This document shows, piece after piece, positions 1 through 10,631 of a DNA stretch of 64,000 bases. A model generated the notes under the pieces. That model was not told the DNA's origin. It made no database searches and saw only the letters and a program-made list of their open reading frames with translations. The position numbers and the translations under genes were made by a program. The DNA is from Prinsepia uniflora (Eukaryota; Streptophyta; Magnoliopsida; Rosales; Rosaceae). The stretch is taken from assembly GCA_032719365.1 (NCBI GenBank), contig CM064867.1:42309651-42373650 (forward strand). Direction: 5' to 3'. The first letter of the stretch is position 1. Every line of letters begins with the position of its first letter.

Positions 1-254
1 TCAATACACGTACAAGAAGGTTTAAGATATGTAGTGTACCTGTAACCACGCCTGGGGCAGTCCTCACCTGCTGCTGGGTCATTGCAAACACTTGGGCCCT
101 TGGCCCTCCATTCCGTCCGCGCCCGCGCGCGCCACGTCCAGCACCACAGTCACCCCCCTGACCGCAACCTCCATTAGTGTGGGAAGCCGTGCTCTGCACC
201 ACACTAGAGCCCCCAGCGTCGTTGTTCTTTGGCAACTGCGGGCAATCACAGGCA
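1..254 (-). pseudogene. Ty3/gypsy gag C-terminus to start of protease (partial)
   Basis: On the minus strand this codes for the rest of a gag zinc knuckle (final Cys in a CDCPQLP context), then a Gly/Arg-rich tail and a segment containing QVFAMTQQQ and VVTGTLHI. In plant chromovirus-like gypsy elements that segment lies between gag and the protease active site. The frame is open to the window edge, so protease and the rest of pol should lie to the left. It is the downstream half of the gag at 3458-4308. The two halves are separated by a solo LTR, and the 5-base target duplication (255-259) marks the break. Lineage (Tekay/Del-like) is inferred from motifs only. Confidence 0.75.
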
Positions 255-259
255 TAGTG

Positions 260-3200
260 TGACCCATCCCAATCCCCCAGGGATTACCGTGGAATGTGCC
301 CTGCTCCCGTCCAACAAGGGGTGTCGGACAAGGGATAACCAAGAGCCACTGCCCAAACGGGGCACCCAGAGTGCGCAAGGATCGATGGAGGAGGTGTGCA
401 ATGTCCCTGTCTCTGCTGCAATCGCATCCGTGATCAACCTGAAGGGCATTAAAACCAAAAGCTGTGAGTGGACAAAAACCAGTAAGTTCATCAAATACAT
501 TTATAAGACATTTATTCCCTTCAATAAAAACGTATGCATGCCACGAAAACCAGTAACCAAAACGTTTGCTCAACCGAGCCATTAGGGCCTTAGCCCAAAG
601 ACCGTCAACCAAAAACCAAGTGTGGGAACTCAGCCCAAAACTGTGAAATACCATAACTATACATAAACAACCATGTGGGTCACTACCCACGACCATAAAT
701 GAACATCAATTCATTAAAATCACACAATCATAAATCCACCCGGAAAGCCATTTCATTAATTCGTATTTTACCATTACCATCACCAGCATCCCTGATGCTA
801 GACGTCCCTGACGTCATGTCTCACGGTTTCATAAGCTACGCGTGCTGCCCGGGGTCTCTCCGGGTCCATATTTCGGACATCCCTGATGTCTGACGTCCTA
901 GACGTCAATCATAGCAATCCTGCTCCTGAGTCATCATACGGTCCGGCTGCTCCGTATGGTGACCCTTCATAGGCAATGCACCGTGACTTCCCCAGTGTCC
1001 CAGACATCTGGAGGAGACCATCATATATCCATGTGTACAGATGGTATATGGAAAAACAGTTTTATTAACTCATTTCACAACATCACAATGGGCCCTGCCC
1101 GAATTTTCCATAAAACAACACATTTCCATTTAGGGTCCCTGACCCGAAACCACATTTATTAAATATAGGGTCCCTGACCCGAAATCACAATTTTAATCCA
1201 ACTGGGCCTCATGCCCGACTTTATGAACCACTGGGCCCACGACCCGATTTATAAACCAACTGGGCCCGCAGCCCGACTTATAAACCAACTGGGCCCACGG
1301 CCCGAATTCACAAATCAACTGGGCCCCTGGCCCGAGAACATAACTCAAATGGGTCTCAGCCCGATTTCATACCAACTGGGCCCCTGGCCCGATTTCATTA
1401 ACCAACTGGGCCCCCAGCCCGATTCTCAAATGGACTCCAAGTCCGAAATTTCCAACATAATTGGGCCTCAAGCCCGAGTTCATATTTTCAATTTCAAAAC
1501 CATTTCATCATATTATTTATTTAACCACAAGCACGCAAAACCAAAAATAAACCGTTAATCCCGATATACGTGAAATACGGAAAACACCTCGAAATACGTG
1601 CAACATACCCGAAATCAATGCTCACAAATACCATCATAGAAATCATGTATATAAACCATATAACACATTTAAGCATGCATAGGATTTATAAAACCAAACT
1701 CCACTCACAGACCGTTTTAACCGTGTGCCACGATACGCGTGCCACCGGCCCTCCCGGGCCACACCACTATCACCGGGACTCCCAATCCTGTCCAAATCAC
1801 ATTAGAGGGTTACTAACCTCATTATTAACATCCTATCAAAGTCCCGTAATTTTACCGAATTTTTACTTATTTTTAAACTTAATTTAAAACCTTCGGACAT
1901 CCCGAACACTATCGAGACGGTGTCCGATCGACACGAAACCAATCCCAAAATGTCCGTTACATGAATAGATTAAAAGTCATGTTGGAAGTTTCCCCAAAAT
2001 ACCCTTCACGCGCCCCCACGCGCCAGGTCAACATTCAGGTCAACAATGATGACGTCATGCTACAGTAACCGGGTTCTGAAACCGGGTCTGTAACCGGGTC
2101 GCCGTCGACCCGCGGCTTGACCCGATCACAGATCGAGTTCCAGACCACCATTTTTGATGCGGTTTGATCCTATGGACTCATCATAACCTCCTCTACGGTT
2201 CTGTGACATCCAAACTCATTTTTAGGTTGATTTAACAACCTGAAATCTGACAGGAAAAACGGCTGAGAACTCAGGTCATCAACTCCGGCGACTCGTCGAG
2301 ATTCCGGCCGTGGTTCATGGTCCAAAATGGTCGTCTAGGTTCCTAGGACATGTTTCAGAAGTAAGCAAGCAATCCCAACATTAAAAACCAGTGTTTCGAA
2401 ACAAGGAAGAAAATCAAACCTTCTCGGGTTTCTGGGCATAACGCCGCCGTGGCGCCGCCGTGGCTCGTCCAGTCGCGGTCTGAGTCGTCCTAAGGTTCCA
2501 GTGGTCCTATCCCTACGTTGGTTCGAGTCCAGATGTCAAGGTTTGGACGTTGGATGGTTTTGGGCCGATCGGGTTCCTCTCGGGTCTGGGGGGTTTCCGG
2601 CCGTGCAGGGCGGCCGTGAGGCGGTGGCCGTCGTCTGAAGGTGGCTGGGGTTCGTCTGGACGTGTCTGGTGCATGGGTTGAGGCTGAGATGTGGTGATGT
2701 GTTTGTTCTTGGAAGGAAACCGTGCTCACGGTTTTGAGGGAGAATGAAAATGAGAGGATGTGTGGTCTGATCAAATAAAGAGAGAAGGAATGAGATCTAA
2801 CGGCCCAGATTCAATCTCCATATAAAATGAAGGGTGAGGATTTGAGGAGAGGGAATAATTAATTAACCCAAATGGCCAGCAAAGATCCCTGAATTAGGGA
2901 ATGAAGGGGATGATGACATGTGTCACTCATCAAGGGTCCAGATTGGTTTGGATTAGAGTAGTCAGATTTTATTATTATATTATTATTTTATTTCGAGTCT
3001 CGGTTAATCGCGTTTTACGTCCTTGACCATAACTTCGTCGTCGAATCTCCGATTTCGGCATGCCGCCTGTCGTTGGATTTGTATCGACGAAACCTACGTA
3101 ACGGTCCTTGGCCCTTGTCCATCGGACCTCCCGATCAAAAGGTCAACATTTGGCCCCAAACATGCCAAATTACCAAAATACCCCTCAACTTCCGCACACC

Positions 3201-3452
3201 ATAACTTTCTCTACGAATGTCGGAATCGAACGTGCCACCTGTCTATGAACTCGTGACGTCCCGAACTACGTCACGGTCATCGGTCAAAGTCCATTTGACA
3301 GCCCGATCAAAAAGTCAACATTTTGCCCACGACCAAGGGCAAAACGGTCATTTTGCACAATTTGTCCGATTCCGCCCTACTAACCACCGTTCAACCTCAC
3401 TAATCAAGATTAGTCGCTAAACTAATCCCGGAATTCGGGTCGGGTCGTTACA
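260..3452 (-). mobile_element. Solo LTR A (gypsy-type), inserted in gag
   Basis: Read on the minus strand it begins TGTAACGACCCG and ends GGATGGGTCA, a TG...CA LTR of 3193 bases. The 5-base duplication TAGTG lies immediately outside both ends (255-259 and 3453-3457). No primer site or polypurine tract adjoins it, and both flanks are halves of one gag gene, so it is a solo LTR left by LTR-LTR recombination. It is clearly the same family as the LTR at 10632-13920 and related to those of the 34824-44257 element. Its distal end has lost a few bases of the usual TGACAGGACCC terminus. Open frames inside (for example 1211-1558) follow the repeat array and are not genes. Confidence 0.92.
1190..1470 (-). 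repeat. TGGGCC/GGCCCGA minisatellite inside LTR A
   Basis: About nine degenerate units of roughly 28-32 bases, each with a core of the type ACTGGGCCC-n-GGCCCGA followed by an AT-rich spacer such as TTTATAAACCA. Related arrays occur in the LTR at 10632-13920 (about 11680-11900) and, in the opposite orientation, at 19680-19980, 36720-36830, 43195-43305 and 58540-58760. Confidence 0.85.
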
Positions 3453-3457
3453 TAGTG

Positions 3458-4308
3458 GCCCTCCTCCCCGCAAGCAAAACAGGTTACAAACCTCGGCCAG
3501 TTTGAATGCCCACCAGAAGCACTGCTCCCAGATGAACGCTTCCCAGAGTTGTATCCAGATCCTCTGCCTTGAGAGCCTCCGCGTCGACCTGACCAGCCAC
3601 GACCTTTGAAGGATGAGGGTGCTCCCCTGTACCCCCTCCCTTGTTATTCTTCTGGCCCGATGGCCCACGATGTGGGCGATCCTGACGTCGCCCCTCGCCC
3701 GAAGGCTGTCGTGTCTGGTGTGCCGCCAGACTGGCCTCGACACGCACCGCAGCGTCGACCATATCTCTCAATGAAGTATGAGTAGCAGCAGTCACACTTG
3801 CCCGAATATCCCCTCGGGGTCCAAGCTCGAACCTTTGGCATTTGTCCTCCTCCGTGCTCACGAATGATGCAGCGAACCGGGACAGTTTCCTGAAAGTTTG
3901 CTCGTAGTCCGCAACGGACATATCCCCCTGCTCCAGCCGCAGGAACTCAGTCTCCCGTGCCGCGCGAAACGACCGCGGGTAGTACTGGTCCAGAAATCGG
4001 GAACGGAAAACTTCCCAAGTAGTGGTATGGACCGACCATCTAGACATTTCAAGTCCGTGCCACCACTGGTAGGCTCCTCCTTCCAGTAAGAAGGCCTCCA
4101 AGGTCCCTCGTTCGCCCTGAGGGCAGTGCATCACCGAGAAGATCCTCTCCCACTTGGTGATCCAATCATGGGCATCCTCGGGGTTCGATCCCCCGCAGAA
4201 AGGAGTGGCTCCCAACCGTTGAGCCCTTTCAATGCTCGCGCATTCCATCTCCCTTTCCAGATCCTCGTCCGTTCGTGTATGAGGAATTCTCCTAGGAGGC
4301 ATAACCAA
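3458..4308 (-). pseudogene. gag: Ty3/gypsy gag (retrotransposon gag domain), broken
   Basis: The minus-strand frame starts at 4308, or more probably at the internal MPPRR Met at 4302, a common gypsy gag start. Residues about 35-190 form a retrotransposon gag domain, with a pattern such as DAHDWITKWERIF, a WWHG segment and LDQYYPRSFRAARETEF. An Arg/Gly-rich linker follows. The zinc-knuckle start (CFACGEEGH) is in another frame, so there is an indel in or near a G-rich run at about 3640-3660. The solo LTR then interrupts the gene after the His of the CCHC motif, and the last Cys is coded at 1-254. The primer site and 5' LTR lie just upstream at 4419-7232. The gene is inactive as it stands. Confidence 0.88.
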
Positions 4309-4433
4309 CTGTCAAGAGGCATAGATCAGATAACAATATTCTTAAAAGTCGAAAAGTAACTAGTACCAATCGCTAGTCTAGCATGCTGACCATACCCTAG
4401 TACTGACCACAACCTAGTGCTCTGATACCAAGC
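4309..4433 (-). other. Leader with primer-binding site of the gypsy element
   Basis: On the minus strand, TGGTATCAGAGC occupies 4430-4419, four bases inside the LTR end. It is the standard plant primer site complementary to initiator Met-tRNA. The short leader runs from there to the gag start. Confidence 0.9.
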
Positions 4434-5728
4434 TGACAGGACCCGCCCCGATCCCACAGGGACCACAAGGGGACGTGCCCTTCTCCCGTCTGACACCCAA
4501 AATTCATACCAATTTTAACCTCAAAACATCAAATGCATAAATAACCAAATCAAAGTTATACATCAAATCCGAATTAAACAGATGTCAGACAAGGGATGAA
4601 ATTAAAAATTACAAGTTGCGAGCAGGACTCTAAAGTAAACCTGCGAGTAAACCACCCAACAGGGGTTCAGGTACGCAGAAGTAGATCTATGCCTCAGCCT
4701 CAGGTTCCTCCTCTACCTCAGTATCACGACCTGGAGGGGTTACCAAAAACATTAAGGGTGAGTGGACCGAAACTCAAGTTTATAAAATCATTTGATAAGT
4801 AAAACATATAATTTACCCCTCCGTTTTCCAAACATGCATGCAATCGTATTTAAAACCATCAATCATATAATATGAACCATAAGGCATATAATAAAACCAT
4901 AAGTATAATTTTAGTTGCTGCACTATACACTCCAATCCCGACATCCCTGATGTCTGACGTCCCTGACGTCCAATAAGGTCACAATCACAAGGCTACGCGT
5001 GCCACTCGAGTCTCAATTTCCAAGTTCAATCCCCGAACCTCGTTCGGGTACAGCATCCCCGATGCTTAGCGTCATAGAAGCTAGACGTTCTAGACGTCCG
5101 TGACCTCTCTGGGGTACCTCATCCGAGGAGACAATATAATATGAAAGGATCTATACAGTGCAGTACTAAATACATTTTATTGATATCCACATGCAAAGCA
5201 TATATATGCATAGATAAAATCTGAACCAATCATTAAGTTTCATCAGACGGGTCTCAAGCCCAAATACCGTGAAACGTGCCATAACCATTTTTCCATATCA
5301 TCAAAACCATTATTGTTTTTAGCATGTGAATAAGTATAATAAACCGGAAAACATTTATGCACGCAAGGGTTTAAGAAAATGGCCCACTCACAGTACAGTC
5401 CTGCTGAAAACCGAGCGTATACCCTCGATCTGGTACAATTATACAATCCCTGTCATATCCAAAGTATACGTAAGGGTCAATACAAACCCCTAACATTTAA
5501 CCATGAAACCCTAGAGCGAAACCGGCCCGGGAAAGCTGCCCGAACGCGCTTCCCAATGCAATAAACCTCATTTTGACCAACTTAATGATCTCCGATCGAC
5601 CTGAAACCACCACCATTGGATCCGGATCATCGAAACCTAAAGAATGGTGATGGTCCCACCAAAATTACTGTTCACACGCGCCCCCACGCGCCTGGTCAAC
5701 CCTCTGGTCAACTGTGCTACAGTACTGC

Positions 5729-5883
5729 TGACGTCAGCATGATGTCACTGCTGACGTCAGCATGACGTCGTCACTGACAGTGTCAGAGGACACGTGTCAG
5801 CAGTCCATTGGTCTCTGGTCTGACAGTTTCTGACATGATGATGTCATCATGACGTCACTACTGACGTCAGCATGATGACGTCA
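5729..5883. promoter_or_regulatory. Cluster of TGACGTCA palindromes in LTR B
   Basis: Five perfect TGACGTCA palindromes (5729, 5752, 5850, 5862, 5876) and one near-perfect copy (5763) lie within 155 bases. TGACG/ACGT cores are classic binding sites for plant TGA/bZIP factors. Function is inferred. A single copy lies at the equivalent place in LTR A (about 2050). Confidence 0.6.
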
Positions 5884-6722
5884 TCAGCTACAGTAACCGG
5901 GTCAGAGAATAGGGTCACCATAGACCCACGGCTCGACCCGATCACAGATCGTGATTCCGATCACCATTTTAGGTGGAAATTGTTCCTATGGACTCGTCTC
6001 TACCTCTACAACGGTTCGGTGAAGTTCAAACTAGATTCTAGGTTGAAAAAGCTACCTGAAAATCGACGCGAAGGTTGGCTGCCGGTTCTTGTTATCTTCT
6101 CCGGTGAGCCGTCGAGTTTCCAGCCACGGTCCTGGGTTCAACCTGATCGCCTAGGTCCCCTGAGTGTGTCAAAACAACAACCAACAATTCCTAACGTCAA
6201 AAACGGACGTTTCGAAGTAGGGAAAGAAATCGGGCACTCACGGGTTTTTCTTCCTGTCGCCGCCGTGTCGCCGCCTTACGTCGTCCAGTTCAGTTCTGGG
6301 CCGTCCTGTCGTCACAGTGCACCCAACCGTACGTTGGTTCGAGTCCAAGTGTGAAGGTTGGATGGTTTGGGTGACTTGGGTTGTTCGGGTTTCTTCTCGG
6401 GTCTGAGGGAAAACCGGCCGTGCAGGGTGGTCGTGGAGTGGTGGCCGGCGCCTGAGGGTGGCTGTTGGCCGCCTGGTGTTACCGTGAGTGTGAGGTTGAG
6501 AGGTGAGGTACTGGAGTGTTTGTTCGAAGGGGTAGCCGTGCTCACGGTTTGAGAGTAATGAAATGTGAGAGTGAAAAATCTGAGAGTTTTAAAACAGATG
6601 GTTGGATGGAATGAAGGGCTGAGATTCAATCTCAGCATAGGATCAATGGTGAGGATTTAAGGAAAATAAAATAATAAACTAACCTATTGGCCAACATAGA
6701 TCCTTGTTTTAGGGAATGTAGT

Positions 6723-6748
6723 GGATGAGTGACACTTGTCACTCATCC
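6723..6748. repeat. Perfect 12-bp hairpin in LTR B
   Basis: Arms GGATGAGTGACA and TGTCACTCATCC are perfectly complementary with a 2-base loop (CT). Similar palindromes occupy the same relative place, about 0.5 kb inside the LTR, at 13391-13413, 31803-31828, 35351-35376, 41824-41849 and 57122-57145. Confidence 0.85.
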
Positions 6749-7232
6749 AAGGGTCCAGATTGATTTGATTAAAGTAATCAGATCCCATTATAATAATATT
6801 ATTTTAATCCGGTTCTCGGTTGGTTCGGTTAAATGCGAAATACTTCCGTGACCATAACTTCCTCGTACGAAGTCCGATTTCGGCGTGCCGTCTGTCTACG
6901 GACTCAGGACGTCGAGACCTACCCAACGGTCCTTGAGTCATGTGAAAATTAGTTTCCAAGAGAAAAGTCAACATTTTCACCCTAACCGTCCAAATTACGG
7001 TAATGCCCATGGACTTCCGATAGCCATAACTTTTTCCCTGATCGTCCGAAATGGACGTTCCACCTGGCTATGGACTCATGACGTCCCGAACTACATCACA
7101 GTCATTGGTCAAAGTCCATTGGACCCACCAATCAAAAAGTCAACAATTTGGCCATACAAATCACAAGGGTAAAAGCGTCAATTCATACATTAATTTACAA
7201 TATTAAAATCCTCGAATTTCCGGGGTGTTACA

Positions 7233-7468
7233 AAATGTACTTTCAAATGATTGATTTTTTTTGTCCACTCACACATTTAATGGTTGTGTTTTCCCTCCAG
7301 GCCATTGGACTGAGACTAGGGCTGATATTGAGGAGGTATGAGCGGGATATTAGCGCCATTATCTATTGTCTAACAGATGTTAAGGGAATTTTTAGAATTT
7401 TTATTTACTTGTCAGACTATAGCAGGGTTTGTCACGGTTATGAACGCACTTTTATAAGGTCCTTGTCA
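7233..7468 (+). mobile_element. LTR1 of the tandem element (3' remnant)
   Basis: This is the last 236 bases of a plus-strand LTR. It aligns with about 10186-10428 in LTR2 and about 15722-15961 in LTR3 through blocks such as TTCAAATGATTG, TTTTCCCTC and GATGTTAAGGG. It ends CCTTGTCA, followed by a primer site. The rest of LTR1 was displaced leftwards by insertion of the minus-strand gypsy element. Confidence 0.8.
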
Positions 7469-8134
7469 ATTTGGTATCAGAGCATTGTGGTACTAATTTG
7501 TGTTTCTTTCATAAAAAAATGCCTCCAAGACGCGAGCCCCGTGCATGACTTGGAAATAAGGACGAGGTAATTATTACAAGGAGAGTATGTGATCCCAAGA
7601 GGGACCTGGTCATGAGATGGACCCTGAATCTCTTCGCTCAGGCATTAGATATCGTGCTCTAAGGTATGAGGGCTTATGTGGGTCTGAATATTGAGTGAGC
7701 TCCGAGGTTGTAGTCATAGTAGCTATGGGCGAGTTGGACTGAGATAAGGCAGATGAGTGGATGATTCGATTAGTGCGAGTACCTGATGTTGTGAGGTTTC
7801 CTCTATAGGATATTATATGCTAGCCAATTGTTTTCTTAGTATTTATTCATGCAGTGGTGGCTTGGATTACGAAATATTGAATTGGGAATCGAGAAGAGTC
7901 AAGATAAAGAATCGGACCTAGAAGGAGTCGGGATATGAGATAATTGATTGGGACGAGCTAGGGAAGTCAAGATATTATATAGTCATTCAAGATACCGAAT
8001 TAGAGCTCAAAAAGTGGATCGATTCATGGTAGCGTTTATCAATGGCATCTCCATGTATTCGAGGCAAAGGCATTAGGGAAACATTTAAAAAAAGTTTAAA
8101 ATTTCAGGGATGAAATTCTTTAAGAAAGGTAGAT
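7469..8134 (+). pseudogene. Internal segment 1 of the tandem non-autonomous element (gag remnant)
   Basis: The primer site TGGTATCAGAGC is at 7472-7483. A gag-like start (MPPRREP) is readable at about 7519 and then degenerates, with further short gag-like traces around 7740-7870. There is no protease, RT or integrase. A purine-rich stretch ends right before the next LTR at 8135. The whole internal region is only about 666 bases and is collinear with internal segment 2, so both share the same large internal deletion. Confidence 0.75.
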
Positions 8135-10428
8135 TGTAACGACTCGAAAATTGGAGAAATGTAATTCTAGGGATCTTAAATGTAAATTGATGATATTACC
8201 CTTGAGGTCAAAAGTTTGCTTTTGATTTGGCGAACTTTCGGTACTGTTTTTTAGGACCATTACGTAGGTCTCAGAATTTTGACCCCGTAGACAAGTGGCA
8301 CGTTGATCCAGAGATCATACAGTCGATTTATAGGTGAAAAACTGCTTTACTAGATTTTTTAGAATATGGGAAAATAGATTATTTGTTTGCGTGTAAAAGG
8401 TGATGAGTCACCATTGTGACCTTGTGGGATGGTCACATGTTACACCGTTTCCTTTGGATTAGTGACACTACTACCACTTAGTGGTCCTCCTCACCGTTTA
8501 GTTTTTGTATTTGGAGGAATTGAACATCAAATGAAAAGAGGAGCGAAAAACAAAGAGAGAACGAGAAAGAGAGAGGAATCAGAGAGAAAGAAGGGAAAAA
8601 GGAAGAAACAAAAAAAAGGAGAGGAAAGGAACTTCCCATACCTAAAAAAATTTGAACTTAAATATTGGACGTTTAATCAATGAATTAAGGTCTTAATCAA
8701 CATTTTTGGACTTCTACGAACAAAACACAATTGGGAATCAAAGGAAAGAGACGCGACCTACAACTAGAATCGACGTTGAATTTCTACCTAAAATTTAGAA
8801 GTTTGTGATCTTGAATTTAAGGTAAATTTCTGGGTTTTGGATTTGAATTTGTATTTTTGACATTCATTAGACTCAATTTGACATTTAAAATGTGAAATTT
8901 GGACATAAAATGGAAGAACTAGCACTGGGTATGAAAATCGGGTTAGGACCCAATTACAGAGATCGAGTCGACTAGGCACGAGGTTGAAAGTGACCTCTCA
9001 GGTGCATAGGCGCATGGCGCATAAGGGAGCGTCATCTACTATTGCTTCCCAGCGTGTGGGGGTGCCTCTAGTCGTGGTCAACATGAATTTTTAACTTTTC
9101 GATGATACAGACATTTTGGAACATATTTTTAGACGATTGAATATCATCTTGAGGTAGTTTTGTATATCCGAAGTGTTTATGTTTAGGTTTTAAATACATA
9201 TCTCCTCCCGCGAATTAGGAAGATTGAATATTAGATTACTTTAGACATAAATGACCCTCCATAATGATTGTTGACAAGCCAAATTGCTTCTGAGATTTTA
9301 AAGCATAGCATAGCTTGGGATTGAGCTTCTTGGACAGACTTTGACTGGACATTTGTTTTATAAACTGTAATGCATGATAATTACATGATTTAGATGTTTT
9401 ATTGCATGATTTAAATTGCAATGGTTCCGAATAAATGATTCTACTTGTGTTTTGATGATTTTCTAGATCTAGAATATTTATTCAAGATTTGACTTGTTTC
9501 TGGACACAGATTTTACATATCGTGGAAACAATTTTTTGGGCTTAGACCCAATTTGAACATATTTTGACTTGTTTTTTTAGTCAAAGATTTGTTTTGAATG
9601 AAACGACTTAGATTTCTAGAAACTTTTTTTCCACTGCAGCCATCCTCGTGAGATATAGTACCCCTGAGTTATGAGTAAATCTTGAGGAGACTTGATCTCT
9701 GAGCAGTCACGGTATGATAATGCCTAGATGTGAGTAAATCCTATGGAGACTCGATCATAGGTATGTCATTATATAGTATCGCCCAAACATAGATGGATCC
9801 CAGAAATACCGCCAGACGTTGTCTGATCCCGAGGATGTTACTTGGATGTTGCAAGACTCCATGCAAATCCCGAGCCCCCTCAGATGATGTAATACGCCAT
9901 GCGGATCTCAAGTTTATCAACGCGTAGAACAGATTGTTCAATTGACTAATGCCATTATATTTGAGGATTGGTTATATTTGATCACTGATGTTTGTATCCA
10001 TGTTTTTCCATATGATTTTGTAAATGGGGATTTTAAGGAAATGTGGGCCACTGGTTTTTGTTATATATTTTATGATTTTGTGGGTCCATGTCTTATGATT
10101 TGATTTTATCCACAATTCGGTTGTTCGATTTTATTATTTGCATGCACGTTTTAGAATTGGAGGGTATGCGATTGTTTTCCTTAGAAATGTATTTTCAAAT
10201 GAGTGATTGGTTTATCTGTCAACTCACAATTTTTAACACTTTTGTTTTCCCTTTAGGTTGCTGCACACTAACTACGACTGATCATGAGATAGAGGCATGA
10301 GCAAATTATTAGTACTATTATGCCTTGTTTGATTGATGTTAAGGGTATTTTTGGAACTAATATTTATTTTTCAGACGGGAACATGACTTGGCACGGTTAT
10401 CAACACTTTTTTGGGAAGGGTCCAATCA
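8135..10428 (+). mobile_element. LTR2 (middle LTR of the tandem element)
   Basis: This 2294-base plus-strand LTR begins TGTAACGACTCG after a purine tract and ends GGTCCAATCA. A mutated primer site (TGGTATCTAAGC, 10432-10443) follows. Because an internal segment lies on both sides, this LTR is shared by two tandem units. It carries a GA-rich stretch near 8525-8630, expanded into a microsatellite in LTR3. No gene is recognised inside. Confidence 0.85.
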
Positions 10429-10631
10429 ATTTGGTATCTAAGCATTGTTGTATTGATTTTTCTTTCTTTAAGAATGAGGGTGAGGTACTTATTACGAGGA
10501 GTATACGTGATCTCATGATGGACCTAGTGATGAGACAAACCTTGAATCACATGGGTCAGACATTGGATACTGCACTCCAGAGTATGAGGACTTATGTGGG
10601 TCTAGATTTTGAGTCAACTGCAAGGCGAGAG
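10429..10631 (+). pseudogene. Internal segment 2, left half
   Basis: The primer-site remnant is followed by sequence collinear with internal segment 1, for example the stretch coding RTYVGLDFE near 10588. It is interrupted at 10631 by a solo LTR and continues at 13926. The last five bases (GAGAG, 10627-10631) are one copy of that LTR's target duplication. The two halves add up to about 0.63 kb, like segment 1. Confidence 0.75.

Larger units (their letters stand above)
4434..7232 (-). mobile_element. LTR B: 5' LTR of the gag-bearing gypsy element
   Basis: On the minus strand the LTR begins TGTAACACCCCGG at 7232 and ends GGGTCCTGTCA at 4434 (2799 bases), directly followed by a primer site and gag, so it is the 5' LTR. 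The element is inserted in an older plus-strand LTR. The first bases outside (AAATG, 7233-7237) match the uninterrupted copies of that older LTR near 10188 and 15722, as expected of a target duplication whose partner lies left of the window. It shares many blocks with the solo LTRs: the leading W-box-rich repeat, a 12-base hairpin, CGCG boxes and GACGTC repeats. This makes the element a plausible relative of the non-autonomous family. Confidence 0.88.

Noticed and set aside
79..696. A 205-residue minus-strand frame at the left edge
   Set aside because: It crosses the boundary between gag and an inserted LTR and is not the gag frame. The gag reading is in another frame.
1190..1470. Regularly spaced repeats resembling a CRISPR array
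   Set aside because: Units are degenerate, spacers are AT-rich and similar to each other, and the array lies in a plant LTR.
5872..6354. A 160-residue frame in LTR B
   Set aside because: It lies wholly inside an LTR, has no recognised motif and is not kept in the other LTR copies.
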